A DNA stretch of 64,000 nt, taken from the NCBI GenBank assembly GCA_023426145.1, contig JAFABG010000019.1, positions 1 through 64,000 of the forward strand, given 5' to 3'. A program made the translations under genes and the position numbers. Of this stretch, positions 8,461 through 16,883 are shown in pieces (the first letter of the stretch is position 1; the number at the start of each line of letters is the position of its first letter). Source of the stretch: Bacteroidota bacterium (GTDB taxonomy: Bacteria; Bacteroidota; Bacteroidia; Bacteroidales; Bacteroidaceae). Below the pieces are notes generated by a model that searched no databases, was not told where the DNA came from, and was given only the letters and a program-made list of their open reading frames with translations.

Positions 8461-8498
8461 AAAAGAGGGGATTTTCAAATGAAAATCCCCTCTTTTTC
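8461..8498. terminator. Bidirectional intrinsic terminator between rpmE2 and the convergent gene
   Basis: An 18-bp perfect stem (8461-8478 with 8481-8498) includes A5 on one side and T5 on the other, so it can stop both rpmE2 and the minus-strand gene ending at 8524. Confidence 0.9.
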
Positions 8499-8523
8499 GC
8501 TCATACCTCTTCAAATATCCAGA

Positions 8524-9198
8524 TTATTTAGCCCATCGTTTTAAATGAGGGAAATACTTTTGCATCCTCTCAATGGCTTCTTCTTTAGATAATTGAATAT
8601 CAGAAGACTCATTGTACTGATCAAGAAATTTAATACAATGATCAATCATTTCTTCCATTGTACAGTCAGACGTAAACTGACCCTCTTTATAACAATAACA
8701 ACAAAAATCTTCATTTAAAGAAGCATCACTTTTTGTTCCAAACTGGTCCGATGTCTGCATAGGCATTCCACAACTTTGGCAGAACAGATTCATATATTTC
8801 TGATCCTTAACAAAAACATGATCAATCCAATAGGTTACTGATTCCGGAATAAATTTCATAATACAATATTCTGGATCTTCAGGACCTCCAGGAAAATGAT
8901 CAAGCATCCAGTCCCCCCAAAGCATGCTTTTAATTGTCTGATCAGAAATAATTTTCATTTCTCCCGTGTACACAACACTATCATTGCCTCTGACAATTGA
9001 AACTCCAGCTTTAGGATTAACCTTAAAGTGAGCTACCTTAGCAGAGCTTAACGCAGTAGAAAGAAAGATTTCACCCTGTCCATTCTTAAGTTTTACCATT
9101 GGCACTGGTCTTGGATAACCTTTTTCGTCAATGGAAGCAACTGTGATTATTTGTGCAGAATCAACAATCTGCGCTTCTTTTTCTTTTAAGTTTATCAT
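8524..9198 (-). CDS. Pyridoxamine 5'-phosphate oxidase-like flavin protein with C-terminal zinc ribbon
   Basis: 224 residues from the ATG at 9198; the frame is open to 9282 but the extra residues are Lys/Leu-rich and not family-like. Residues about 1-125 form a split-barrel PNPOx-like domain (TVASIDEKGYPRPVPM, GEIFLSTALSSAKVAHFKVNP), which usually binds FMN, F420 or heme. Residues about 140-175 hold CQSCGMPM and FCCYCYKEG, the Cys pairs of the putative zinc-ribbon domain found in many small cytoplasmic proteins, followed by FTSDCTMEEMIDHCIKFLDQ. The fusion hints at a redox or nitroreductase-type role; the substrate is unknown. Monocistronic, convergent with rpmE2. Confidence 0.75.
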   Translation of the reverse strand: MINLKEKEAQIVDSAQIITVASIDEKGYPRPVPMVKLKNGQGEIFLSTALSSAKVAHFKVNPKAGVSIVRGNDSVVYTGEMKIISDQTIKSMLWGDWMLDHFPGGPEDPEYCIMKFIPESVTYWIDHVFVKDQKYMNLFCQSCGMPMQTSDQFGTKSDASLNEDFCCYCYKEGQFTSDCTMEEMIDHCIKFLDQYNESSDIQLSKEEAIERMQKYFPHLKRWAK

Positions 9199-9489
9199 AT
9201 AGATTAATATTTGGCCTAAAGTTAAGCATTTAAGTCGATTAGCCTTTGTAAACAACTGTTTTTTTTCTGTGAAAGAGTACACGCTAAAACAAGAAGTAAA
9301 AAAAACAGCATATACAACTATTCAGTACAAGATATACAAGATAAACGATAAAGACATACTACTTATAAAAAGAATAAAATTGAGGAGAAAAAACGCGATT
9401 ATTCTTAATAGATTGTCCTATCTAAAATAAAGTATAAAAGTGTATTTAACATTTTTACAGAAGTTAAATCACGAAACAAGCAATACACC
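9199..9489. other. Divergent intergenic region, no gene seen
   Basis: Very AT-rich sequence upstream of both the flavin protein (minus) and the sigma factor (plus). On the minus strand TAACTTTA lies just upstream of 9198 and is a one-mismatch -7 candidate. Nothing else is supportable before the direct repeats at 9490. Confidence 0.4.
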
Positions 9490-9526
9490 CAATAACTATT
9501 AAATTGAGGGGCAATAACTATTAAAT
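9490..9526 (+). repeat. Two 15-bp direct repeats, 22 bp apart, upstream of the sigma factor gene
   Basis: CAATAACTATTAAAT occurs at 9490-9504 and again at 9512-9526. The exact 22-base period (two helical turns) would place both copies on the same DNA face, as expected for a cooperative regulator site. It sits about 60-95 bases upstream of the likely -7 element. A related CTATTTAATTG follows at about 9561-9571. Confidence 0.6.
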
Positions 9527-9584
9527 GATAAAAAATAGGTCTTTTTTTATCAATAGACCCCCTATTTAATTGAAAAAAAAATCG

Positions 9585-9592
9585 TATACTTG
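9585..9592 (+). promoter_or_regulatory. Possible -7 element TATACTTG for the ECF sigma gene
   Basis: One mismatch to TAnnTTTG and no clear -33 TTTG. It would give a leader of about 45 bases to the ATG at 9645. The weak match may mean that expression relies on another sigma factor or an activator at the repeats. Confidence 0.4.
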
Positions 9593-9644
9593 TTGAAAAT
9601 CAAAATAAAAACAACGAGTATTCACTTTATAAAATGTAACGCAT

Positions 9645-10148
9645 ATGAAAAGTTTAAGCTTTAGAAAAGATTTAGTAGGCGCACAAGATGAATTACTTCG
9701 CTTCGCATACAAACTAACGACTGATCGCGAAGAAGCAAATGATTTATTACAAGAGACTTCATTAAAAGCATTAGACAACGAGGATAAATATACACCTAAC
9801 ACTAATTTCAAAGGATGGATGTACACCATAATGCGTAATATCTTTATTAATAATTATCGGAAGGTCGTTCGCGACCAGACATTCATTGACCGTACCGACA
9901 ACCTCTATCACTTGAATTTACCTCAAGATACTAAATTTGAAAGTACAGAAAAGGCGTATGACTTAAAAGAGATGCACAAGGTCGTCAATAACCTTCCTAA
10001 AGAATATAGAATTCCTTTTGCAATGCATGTATCAGGTTTTAAGTATCGTGAAATTGCCGAGAAATTAAGTTTGCCCCTTGGAACTGTAAAGAGTAGAATC
10101 TTTTTCACCCGCCAAAGATTACAGGATGAATTAAAAGACTTTAGATAA
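9645..10148 (+). CDS. ECF-family RNA polymerase sigma factor
   Basis: 167 residues, the size of a bare ECF sigma. Sigma-2 spans about 15-80: LLRFAYKLTTDREEANDLLQET contacts core polymerase and TNFKGWMYTIMRNIFINNYRK reads the -10 region. Sigma-4 spans about 110-160: LPKEYRIPFAMHVSGFKYREIAEKLSLPLGTVKSRIFFTRQRLQDEL is a helix-turn-helix. There is no anti-sigma gene next to it: a terminator follows 26 bases downstream and the next gene is on the other strand. So it is unlike the PUL ECF/anti-sigma pairs and closer to stand-alone Bacteroides ECFs, some of which act in stress responses. The target genes are unknown. Confidence 0.92.
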   Translation: MKSLSFRKDLVGAQDELLRFAYKLTTDREEANDLLQETSLKALDNEDKYTPNTNFKGWMYTIMRNIFINNYRKVVRDQTFIDRTDNLYHLNLPQDTKFESTEKAYDLKEMHKVVNNLPKEYRIPFAMHVSGFKYREIAEKLSLPLGTVKSRIFFTRQRLQDELKDFR

Positions 10149-10174
10149 TATTTTCAACCATTTTAATAAAAAAA

Positions 10175-10196
10175 GGTGTGCCAAAACTGACACACC
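10175..10196. terminator. Bidirectional terminator between the sigma gene and oadB
   Basis: GGTGTG pairs with CACACC, and the stem continues past one mismatch to 9 bp around an AAAC loop. It is preceded by A7 and followed by T7, so it works for both convergent transcripts. Confidence 0.85.
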
Positions 10197-10223
10197 TTTT
10201 TTTATTAAAATAGTCCTGTAGTA

Positions 10224-11459
10224 TTAAGCAAGGAAAGAGATTAATACACCTGCTGCAACTGCAGAGCCAATAACACCAGATATATTACTTGCCATACAAT
10301 ACTGCAATACATGATTCTTAGGATCGTATTTCAGAGCAATCTCATTAGCCACTCTACTAGCCATCGGAACAGCACTCAACCCTGTAGCTCCAATTAATGG
10401 ATTAATTTTCTTCTTTGAGAAAAGGTTAACTAGTTTCACAAAGAAAATTCCGCCTGTAATAGAAAGAGCAAAAGCTAAGAATCCACCTACTACAATACCA
10501 ATCGTTGTCCAATTTAAGAAAGCTTCAGCTGTCATAGTTGCACCAACCGACAATCCCAAGAAAATAGTCGCAGCATTCATTATACTGTTGGAAGCAGCAT
10601 CAAATAACCGGAATGTATTAGTTCCTATTTCCTTAACGAGATTACCAAACATCAACATCCCAATCAAAGGAACTGCACTTGGAACAAAAAGGGCTACAAC
10701 TGTAGTTACTACAATTGGAAATACAATCTTCAAAACACGCAAATTTTTAATTTCAGTCTTTGAAGGATATTTTTTTTCTTGTTCTTTCATGTTAATACTC
10801 AATTCTTTCTTCGTACAGAATAATCGTACAACTAAAGGAATAATAACCGGCACAAGGGCCATATAAGAATAAGCAGCAATAGCTATTGGCCCTAAAAGAT
10901 GAGGTGCTAGTTTGATAGTTGTGAATATAGCAGTCGGTCCATCAGCACCTCCAATAATGCCTAACGAGGCAGCTTCTTTGGGAGTAAAACCCATAAGAAT
11001 GGCAACTAATAGTACCGTAAAGATACCCAACTGTGCTGCAGCGCCAAAAATAGAAAGACGCAAATTACGCAACATAGGTCCAAAATCAGTCAAGGCACCA
11101 ACCCCCATAAAGATTATAGGTGGTAGAAAACCAGTCTTAATCAACATATAGTAGATGAAATTCATAATACCTAATTCATGAGCTATCTCATGTAACGGCA
11201 TTTCCCAAATATTCTTCATCACACCATTTATCATTATCATACCATTCTCATCTGCTTGAATTACTCCCATATCTCCTCCAGGGAAGTTGGCAAGCAATAC
11301 TCCAAAAGCGATTGGTACAAGCAATAACGGTTCGTACTGTTTTTTAATGCCTAGATAAAGCAAAACGAACGCAATTGCATACATTATCAAAAACTGCGGT
11401 TCAGCAATTATATTGCTAAAAGCAGTCATGTCATATAAATTTTCAAATATTTCGTTCAT
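10224..11459 (-). CDS. oadB: Sodium ion-translocating decarboxylase beta subunit (oxaloacetate type)
   Basis: 411 residues and about 9-11 membrane segments. It couples decarboxylation of carboxybiotin to Na+ export. GVGALTDFGPML, GIIGGADGPTAIFTT, YSYMALVPVIIP and KINPLIGATGLSAVPMASRV match the family and align with the other beta subunit at 5260. A GTG at 11462 would add one residue; I prefer the ATG at 11459, whose A is shared with the TGA of the alpha subunit (TGATG), a typical translational coupling. Relative to its paralogue it has an extra segment near residues 55-95. Confidence 0.92.
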   Translation of the reverse strand: MNEIFENLYDMTAFSNIIAEPQFLIMYAIAFVLLYLGIKKQYEPLLLVPIAFGVLLANFPGGDMGVIQADENGMIMINGVMKNIWEMPLHEIAHELGIMNFIYYMLIKTGFLPPIIFMGVGALTDFGPMLRNLRLSIFGAAAQLGIFTVLLVAILMGFTPKEAASLGIIGGADGPTAIFTTIKLAPHLLGPIAIAAYSYMALVPVIIPLVVRLFCTKKELSINMKEQEKKYPSKTEIKNLRVLKIVFPIVVTTVVALFVPSAVPLIGMLMFGNLVKEIGTNTFRLFDAASNSIMNAATIFLGLSVGATMTAEAFLNWTTIGIVVGGFLAFALSITGGIFFVKLVNLFSKKKINPLIGATGLSAVPMASRVANEIALKYDPKNHVLQYCMASNISGVIGSAVAAGVLISFLA

Positions 11460-13288
11460 CACCCGATCTTCATTAATACATCATCTTCTGAAACAGCATC
11501 CCCTGGATTAGCGCAAATAGCTGTTATCTTACCGCTAAATTCAGCACGTATTGCATTATAAGTCTTCATCGCTTCTACATAGCAAAGAACATCACCTTCA
11601 CTCACAGTATCACCAACCTTCAAGGCAGATTCTTGTGCGTTTTTAACCAAAAAGAACTTACCCTCTAAAGGAGAAATAACATCTTTACCTTCTCCAACAG
11701 GAGTAGGAACAGCTTGTTCTTTAGGTAATTCAGCATCACCATAAGCCACTGTTACGCGATAAGCTTGCCCATCAACCTGAACAGTCAACGTTTTTGGTTT
11801 TGCATCTTCTTCTGGAGATTTATGTTTTTCTGCACGACGTTTTGCCACATCCTCTAAGAAGTCCTCTTTTGCTTTACCGCTTTTATAAGCTTCATATTGA
11901 GCTGGATGCATTGCATATTCAAATAATTCTTCATCATCTTCACCCATTTCCCATTTATTCTCCTTCATCAATTTACGATACTTATCAAGTGAATCAGGAT
12001 AATTATCTTGTGGATTACCTTCAAAGAATTTACGCCCCTCACGTTTAGCCTTTTCAATGATCTCAGGAGCTAAATCTCCGGGTAAACGTCCTGCTTTACC
12101 TAAAAGCATATCCCAAATATCGTCAGCTATCATTCCCCAACGTTCCTTACCCTTCTCCATGGCCATAACATTCATCATAGCAAGATTCTTCACATATTGA
12201 CTAAAAGGAGTAACTAACGGTGGATAACCTACACGAGGCCATACATACGCCACTTCATTAAACAATTTAATAAGGAGTTCATCCTGTGTCATAAAAGGCA
12301 AATTATGTTTCGCCTTATACTTATTGATAGATTCTAAGTTTGATTCAAGATCAGCCATTAAACTACCCATCATTCCACCAGGAAGTCCTGGACCAATCAA
12401 TAAAGAGTTCATCAAGCGGTTCTTTGAACTAATATACAGTCCAAGAAAATCATCCATAAACTCCTGTACTAAAGCACGCACCTTCATATAAGCTTCCATA
12501 TTGATTTCAGGAACTTGGTATCCGGCATCTTTAAGCATCGCTTGTACACTAAGCAGATCAGCATGCCCTGTGCCCCATGAAAGTGGTTCCATACCCACAT
12601 CAATATAATCACAGCCTGCTTCACAAACTTCAAGTATACTGGCCATATTAAAACCAGGACCAGCATGACTATGATACTGAACTGGAATTTCAGGATGCTT
12701 TGCTTTGATATTGGCAACAATTTTACCTAAAGAAACAGGGCGTCCGATACCTGCCATATCCTTAATGCAAATTTCGTCCGCCCCTAAATTTATAAGTTCT
12801 AACGCCATTTTGGTGTAGTACTCAACCGTATGAATTGGCGAATGGGTGATACACAGCGAACATTGTGAAATCATCCCAGCTTCCTTCGCATAGGTAATAG
12901 ATGGAGCAATATTACGTACATCATTTAACCCACAAAAAGTACGAGTAATATCTGTACCTTGTGCCTTTTTCACTTTATAGAATAATTTGCGAACGTCTGC
13001 AGGGACTGGACTCATGCGAAGACCATTTAATGCACGATCAAGCATATGGGTTTGTATACCAGCATCATGAAATGGCTTGGTCCATTCGCGTACAGATTTA
13101 TTAGGATTTTCACCAAACAATAAATTCACTTGTTCAAAACCTCCTCCATTTGTTTCGACACGAGCAAAACATCCCATCTCGATAATGGCAGGAGCTACTT
13201 TAACGAGTTGGTCAACACGCGGTACGTATTTTCCGGCTGATTGCCACATATCACGGAAAACCAAACTAAACTTTACTTCTCTTTTCAT
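11459..13288 (-). CDS. oadA: Oxaloacetate decarboxylase alpha subunit with biotinyl domain
   Basis: 609 residues. The N-terminal ~300 residues are an HMGL-like TIM barrel carboxyltransferase that takes CO2 from oxaloacetate. It contains FARVETNGGGFEQ, DLRK-like metal-site context, and YHSHAGPGFNMASILEVCEAGCD, whose His pair binds the metal. A conserved PYC/OADA middle domain follows (RLMNSLLIGPGLPGGMMGSL). The last ~75 residues are a biotinyl domain with EAMKTYN, Lys575 being the biotin site. A charged linker (about 480-530) joins the parts. The order gamma-alpha-beta on one strand indicates the Na+-pumping decarboxylase rather than pyruvate carboxylase; no biotin carboxylase gene is nearby. 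Confidence 0.92.
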   Translation of the reverse strand: MKREVKFSLVFRDMWQSAGKYVPRVDQLVKVAPAIIEMGCFARVETNGGGFEQVNLLFGENPNKSVREWTKPFHDAGIQTHMLDRALNGLRMSPVPADVRKLFYKVKKAQGTDITRTFCGLNDVRNIAPSITYAKEAGMISQCSLCITHSPIHTVEYYTKMALELINLGADEICIKDMAGIGRPVSLGKIVANIKAKHPEIPVQYHSHAGPGFNMASILEVCEAGCDYIDVGMEPLSWGTGHADLLSVQAMLKDAGYQVPEINMEAYMKVRALVQEFMDDFLGLYISSKNRLMNSLLIGPGLPGGMMGSLMADLESNLESINKYKAKHNLPFMTQDELLIKLFNEVAYVWPRVGYPPLVTPFSQYVKNLAMMNVMAMEKGKERWGMIADDIWDMLLGKAGRLPGDLAPEIIEKAKREGRKFFEGNPQDNYPDSLDKYRKLMKENKWEMGEDDEELFEYAMHPAQYEAYKSGKAKEDFLEDVAKRRAEKHKSPEEDAKPKTLTVQVDGQAYRVTVAYGDAELPKEQAVPTPVGEGKDVISPLEGKFFLVKNAQESALKVGDTVSEGDVLCYVEAMKTYNAIRAEFSGKITAICANPGDAVSEDDVLMKIG

Positions 13289-13314
13289 GTTTCTATAATA
13301 TAACTTTGATAGGT

Positions 13315-13575
13315 TTATAATTTTTCAACTTTGGTGACTTTCCCCTTCCCTAATGTGACCACATTCACGGCAGCAGTTATAGCAGCCAATATATTACCTG
13401 AAATAGGGGTAATGCCTTGAAGTTGTTCCTTTTTAGGCAAAACCACCTCTTCAGGAGCATACTTATTAACAAGAGTTATAAGAAATTTGCCTAAATAAAT
13501 CACAATAAGCAAGATAACAAATACGGTAGCCATGCCAACTACCATTAACAAAAGCGCTGTCTCAATATTTTCCAT
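13315..13575 (-). CDS. oadG: Oxaloacetate decarboxylase gamma subunit
   Basis: 86 residues. One N-terminal membrane helix (about 7-30: TALLLMVVGMATVFVILLIVIYLG) is followed by a short cytoplasmic tail. This is the normal OadG plan: an anchor that holds the alpha subunit on the beta pump. It is the first gene of oadGAB, 26 bases before oadA. It contrasts with the 305-residue LTD-bearing version in the methylmalonyl operon. A possible -7 element, TATTTTCG (one mismatch), lies at 13627-13620 on the minus strand. Confidence 0.85.
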   Translation of the reverse strand: MENIETALLLMVVGMATVFVILLIVIYLGKFLITLVNKYAPEEVVLPKKEQLQGITPISGNILAAITAAVNVVTLGKGKVTKVEKL

Positions 13576-13695
13576 ATAATAAATTATTAGTAATTCAAGT
13601 GCAATATTTAAAATGCGTTCGAAAATAGCATTTTTTTGTTATAAAATTAATTAATAAAGAAATAAAAAAGTATAAATCGTAAAGTTCAAAAAAAT

Positions 13696-13733
13696 AACTC
13701 CTAGCTACTCTTTAAGAATATTAGCTAGGAGTT
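13696..13733 (-). terminator. Intrinsic terminator of the lysE-DUF4924-rfbD-prfC transcript
   Basis: A perfect 12-bp stem (13733-13722 with 13707-13696), followed on the minus strand by TATTTTTTT. It lies about 125 bases after the prfC stop and 120 bases before the oadG start, so it separates the two minus-strand operons. Confidence 0.8.
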
Positions 13734-13858
13734 TATTATAACAAATACTCACAAAAGTGAGTTTAAACAATCATATATCTAACACATATTCAAATAGATA
13801 AGAAACATCACTTTAGACTCTCAGTCAGTAGATTTCTCATATAATTGAATCTAGAAAA

Positions 13859-15433
13859 CTAAAATTCGCTAGTAAAATGAAATTTAATATGTTTAAAATC
13901 CATTTGCGCCATTTGAAGCACATAACCTGAATCCGCTAGAAAAACATCACGTCCTTCTCGATCTTTAGCCATATATTGATACTTCCGCTTTTTAAATGCT
14001 TCTAGTTCCTCTGGGTCCTCACTTTCTACCCAGCAAGCTTTATATAAGCTAACTGGTTCCCAACGACAAGAAGCGTTATATTCATTCAATAATCGATATT
14101 GAATGACTTCAAATTGTAACTGCCCAACTGTTCCAATAATCTTACGTCCATTAAATTGGTTGACAAACAATTGTGCTACTCCTTCGTCCATTAGTTGATC
14201 AATCCCTTTCGCAAGCTGTTTTTGCTTCATTGGATCCGCATTCTCTATATACTTGAACATTTCTGGCGAGAAACTTGGCAATCCACGGAAATGAAGCAAT
14301 TCTCCTTCTGTAAGGGTATCACCTATTTTGAAAGTTCCATTATCGGGCAATCCAATAATATCTCCAGCATAAGCCTCATCAATAGTCGTCTTACGCTGCG
14401 CCATAAACTGCGTAGGAGATGAAAAACGCATTGTTTTGCCATGGCGAACATGTTGATAAGGCGCATTGCGCACAAACTTTCCAGAACAGATCTTACAGAA
14501 TGCAACACAAGAACGATGATTAGGATCAATATTTGCAGTAATTTTAAAGATAAATCCTGTAAATTTAGATTCATCAGGCTTTACTTCCCTTTCTTCTGCT
14601 TGGACCGGACGAGGACTAGGTGCTATTTCTACAAAACAGTTAAGTAGCTCTTGTACCCCAAAATTGTTTAATGCTGAGCCAAAAAACACAGGTGCAGAAT
14701 CACCTGCAAGATAGGAATCAATATCTAACTCTGGGTATACACCTTCAATTAATTCCAAATCACCGCGCAATTTTTCAGCCAAAGGATTCCCTATTTGATT
14801 ATCAAGTTCTGTTGAGTGTATATCAACCTCAATCTTCTCCGTCACAACTTGTTTTGAAGGTTGATACAAATCAAGCTTATTTTCGAAAATATTATAAACT
14901 CCTTTAAAACGAGCCCCTTGCTCAATGGGCCACGATAAAGGTCGAACATGGATCATCAATTCCTCTTCTAGCTCATCAAGCAAATCAAAGGGATCTTTTC
15001 CCTCACGGTCCATTTTATTCACAAAAATAATAACTGGAGTTTTCCTCATTCGGCACACCTCCATCAACTTACGAGTCTGGCTCTCAACACCTTTTGCTCC
15101 ATCAACCACAATAATAACACTATCAACAGCTGTCAGTGTACGATATGTATCTTCTGCAAAATCTTGATGTCCTGGGGTATCAAGAATGTTAATTTTATAA
15201 TTTCGATAATCAAATTCCATCACAGAAGTTGTTACCGAGATTCCACGTTGCTTTTCAATCTCCATCCAGTCTGAAGTCGCTGTTTTTTTTATTTTATTAC
15301 TCTTAACAGCACCAGCCACTTGAATCTGTCCACCAAAGAGCAATAGTTTCTCTGTTAAAGAAGTTTTACCAGCATCAGGATGCGCAATAATGGCGAATGT
15401 CCGCCTTCTCTGTATTTCTGTTATATCAGCCAT
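13859..15433 (-). CDS. prfC: Peptide chain release factor 3
   Basis: 524 residues, the family's usual length, from the ATG at 15433 (MADITEIQRRRTFAIIAHPD). An earlier ATG at 15484 would overlap rfbD and adds a Ser/Tyr-rich tail. It is a translational GTPase that removes RF1/RF2 from the ribosome after termination. G1 is AHPDAGKTSLTEK, G2/G3 contain QRGISVTTS and DTPGHQDF, and G4 is NKMDREG. The domain 2 and 3 motifs FTGFIFKI and GQLQFEV are RF3-specific, separating it from EF-G. It is the last gene of a four-gene minus-strand cluster. Confidence 0.95.
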   Translation of the reverse strand: MADITEIQRRRTFAIIAHPDAGKTSLTEKLLLFGGQIQVAGAVKSNKIKKTATSDWMEIEKQRGISVTTSVMEFDYRNYKINILDTPGHQDFAEDTYRTLTAVDSVIIVVDGAKGVESQTRKLMEVCRMRKTPVIIFVNKMDREGKDPFDLLDELEEELMIHVRPLSWPIEQGARFKGVYNIFENKLDLYQPSKQVVTEKIEVDIHSTELDNQIGNPLAEKLRGDLELIEGVYPELDIDSYLAGDSAPVFFGSALNNFGVQELLNCFVEIAPSPRPVQAEEREVKPDESKFTGFIFKITANIDPNHRSCVAFCKICSGKFVRNAPYQHVRHGKTMRFSSPTQFMAQRKTTIDEAYAGDIIGLPDNGTFKIGDTLTEGELLHFRGLPSFSPEMFKYIENADPMKQKQLAKGIDQLMDEGVAQLFVNQFNGRKIIGTVGQLQFEVIQYRLLNEYNASCRWEPVSLYKACWVESEDPEELEAFKKRKYQYMAKDREGRDVFLADSGYVLQMAQMDFKHIKFHFTSEF

Positions 15434-15476
15434 TTTATATTTATTATAATAATAAGAAGTAGAAGAACGAAGTGTT

Positions 15477-16331
15477 CTATTCATTCATTCCATTAAGACA
15501 TCGTTGAAGGCTATCTTCCCAATGAGGTATTTCGATATCATAAGTCATTTTAATCTTCGTTTTATCAAGCACAGAATATGCGGGACGAATCGCTCTAGTT
15601 GGGTATTCAGCTGTATGTAAAGGTGTCACTTTACAACTAGAAATTCCAGTAAAGCGATGAATTGCTTTAGCGAAGTCATACCAAGAGCAAACACCCTCAT
15701 TACTATAATGATAGATGCCACGAACTATTCCTCTACGAATAATATTAAAGATGGTTTGTGCTAGATCATTAGCAAATGTAGGAGTACCAATCTGATCAAA
15801 TACAATTCCTAAAGTCTCTCGTTCGTTACCTAAACGAATCATTGTCTTGACAAAATTATTGCCAAATGTAGAATAAAGCCATGCTGTACGAATAACGAGT
15901 GATTTATCACAGTTGTTCAGTACTAATTGCTCACCTTCTAGTTTAGAAGTGCCATAAACCGAAGTTGGATGTGTATGACTCTCTTCAGTATAAGGTGTAT
16001 GAGCTGTTCCATCAAAAACATAATCGGTAGACACTTGTATAATAGCTGCTCCATGAGATTGGGCAGCAGCAGCCAACTCACCTGGGGCTAAACTATTTAG
16101 CTTATAAGCCAACGCGAAATCATCTTCTGCTTTGTCAACAGCTGTATAAGCAGCACAGTTCACGATCAAATCGATTTGATTATCAGCTATATAATTCCAA
16201 ATAGCCTCTTTGTCACAAATATCTAGATCTTTAACATCAGTAAAATAATACGAATATTGTGGATGCTCTTTTGCAAGCACTCGCATTTCATTGCCAAGCT
16301 GACCATTGGCCCCGGTCACTAGAATTCTCAT
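15477..16331 (-). CDS. rfbD: dTDP-4-dehydrorhamnose reductase
   Basis: 284 residues, an extended short-chain dehydrogenase. It reduces dTDP-4-keto-L-rhamnose to dTDP-L-rhamnose with NAD(P)H for surface polysaccharide. GANGQLGNEM (residues 7-16) is the Rossmann glycine motif; VNCAAYTAVDKAEDD, STDYVFDG and YGTSKLEGE (catalytic Tyr and Lys) are RmlD signatures. The other rml genes are not in the window. It directly abuts the DUF4924 gene upstream and overlaps the prfC leader, so the cluster is surely cotranscribed although the functions look unrelated. Confidence 0.93.
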   Translation of the reverse strand: MRILVTGANGQLGNEMRVLAKEHPQYSYYFTDVKDLDICDKEAIWNYIADNQIDLIVNCAAYTAVDKAEDDFALAYKLNSLAPGELAAAAQSHGAAIIQVSTDYVFDGTAHTPYTEESHTHPTSVYGTSKLEGEQLVLNNCDKSLVIRTAWLYSTFGNNFVKTMIRLGNERETLGIVFDQIGTPTFANDLAQTIFNIIRRGIVRGIYHYSNEGVCSWYDFAKAIHRFTGISSCKVTPLHTAEYPTRAIRPAYSVLDKTKIKMTYDIEIPHWEDSLQRCLNGMNE

Positions 16332-16877
16332 TTATTCATCCAGTTTTAATTCACCATTGATATCTTTCTCATAATAATTAGCCAACATCGAAAGATAGTT
16401 AGTAATAGCTTCTACCGCTTTTAATGTTCCTTCAGTCACAGATTTATTTTGCAAACGAAGTAAAAGTAGCCCATACAATGCTTCAAAGCAAGTATCCAAC
16501 TCAGATTCATCTTTTTTCCCATTTTTAGTTCTCAATTCTACTATCAGCGGTAACGCTTTAAAATATGCAGCACTAAAAAATGGAAATTTAGGAGAAGCTA
16601 TCAGCATATTATGAAGTTCGGTGAGTTTTATTATAACATTCTTGTTTATTTGAAGATGTCCTTTATCACGCACCCCTTCTTCATTCATCATCACAACTAG
16701 ATTTTCGTACCATTCTCTCATTTCAACACGTAATTCTTCAGGATAGCGAGAAATTACATTTTTCTCGATCTCTTCTAAGTCACAATGATTTGCACGGATC
16801 AAATCTTCCTCTTGCCACATATATATAAGGTATTCGGCAATATTCTTCTCTTTTAACTGTTTTGCGATCTGATTCAT
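16332..16877 (-). CDS. DUF4924 family protein
   Basis: 181 residues, mostly helical and charged, with no signal peptide or membrane segment. The opening MNQIAKQLKEKNIAEYLIYMWQ and the later EALYGLLLLRLQ match what I remember of the Bacteroidetes DUF4924 family, which has no assigned function. It lies 6 bases after the LysE-type gene and directly abuts rfbD. In context it could be an accessory of surface-sugar or translation genes, but nothing in the sequence proves that. Confidence 0.7.
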   Translation of the reverse strand: MNQIAKQLKEKNIAEYLIYMWQEEDLIRANHCDLEEIEKNVISRYPEELRVEMREWYENLVVMMNEEGVRDKGHLQINKNVIIKLTELHNMLIASPKFPFFSAAYFKALPLIVELRTKNGKKDESELDTCFEALYGLLLLRLQNKSVTEGTLKAVEAITNYLSMLANYYEKDINGELKLDE

Positions 16878-16883
16878 ATATTA

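Noticed and set aside
11459..13288. Pyruvate carboxylase subunit B instead of oxaloacetate decarboxylase alpha
   Set aside because: No biotin carboxylase gene is adjacent, and gamma and beta pump subunits flank it in the order of the Na+ decarboxylase.
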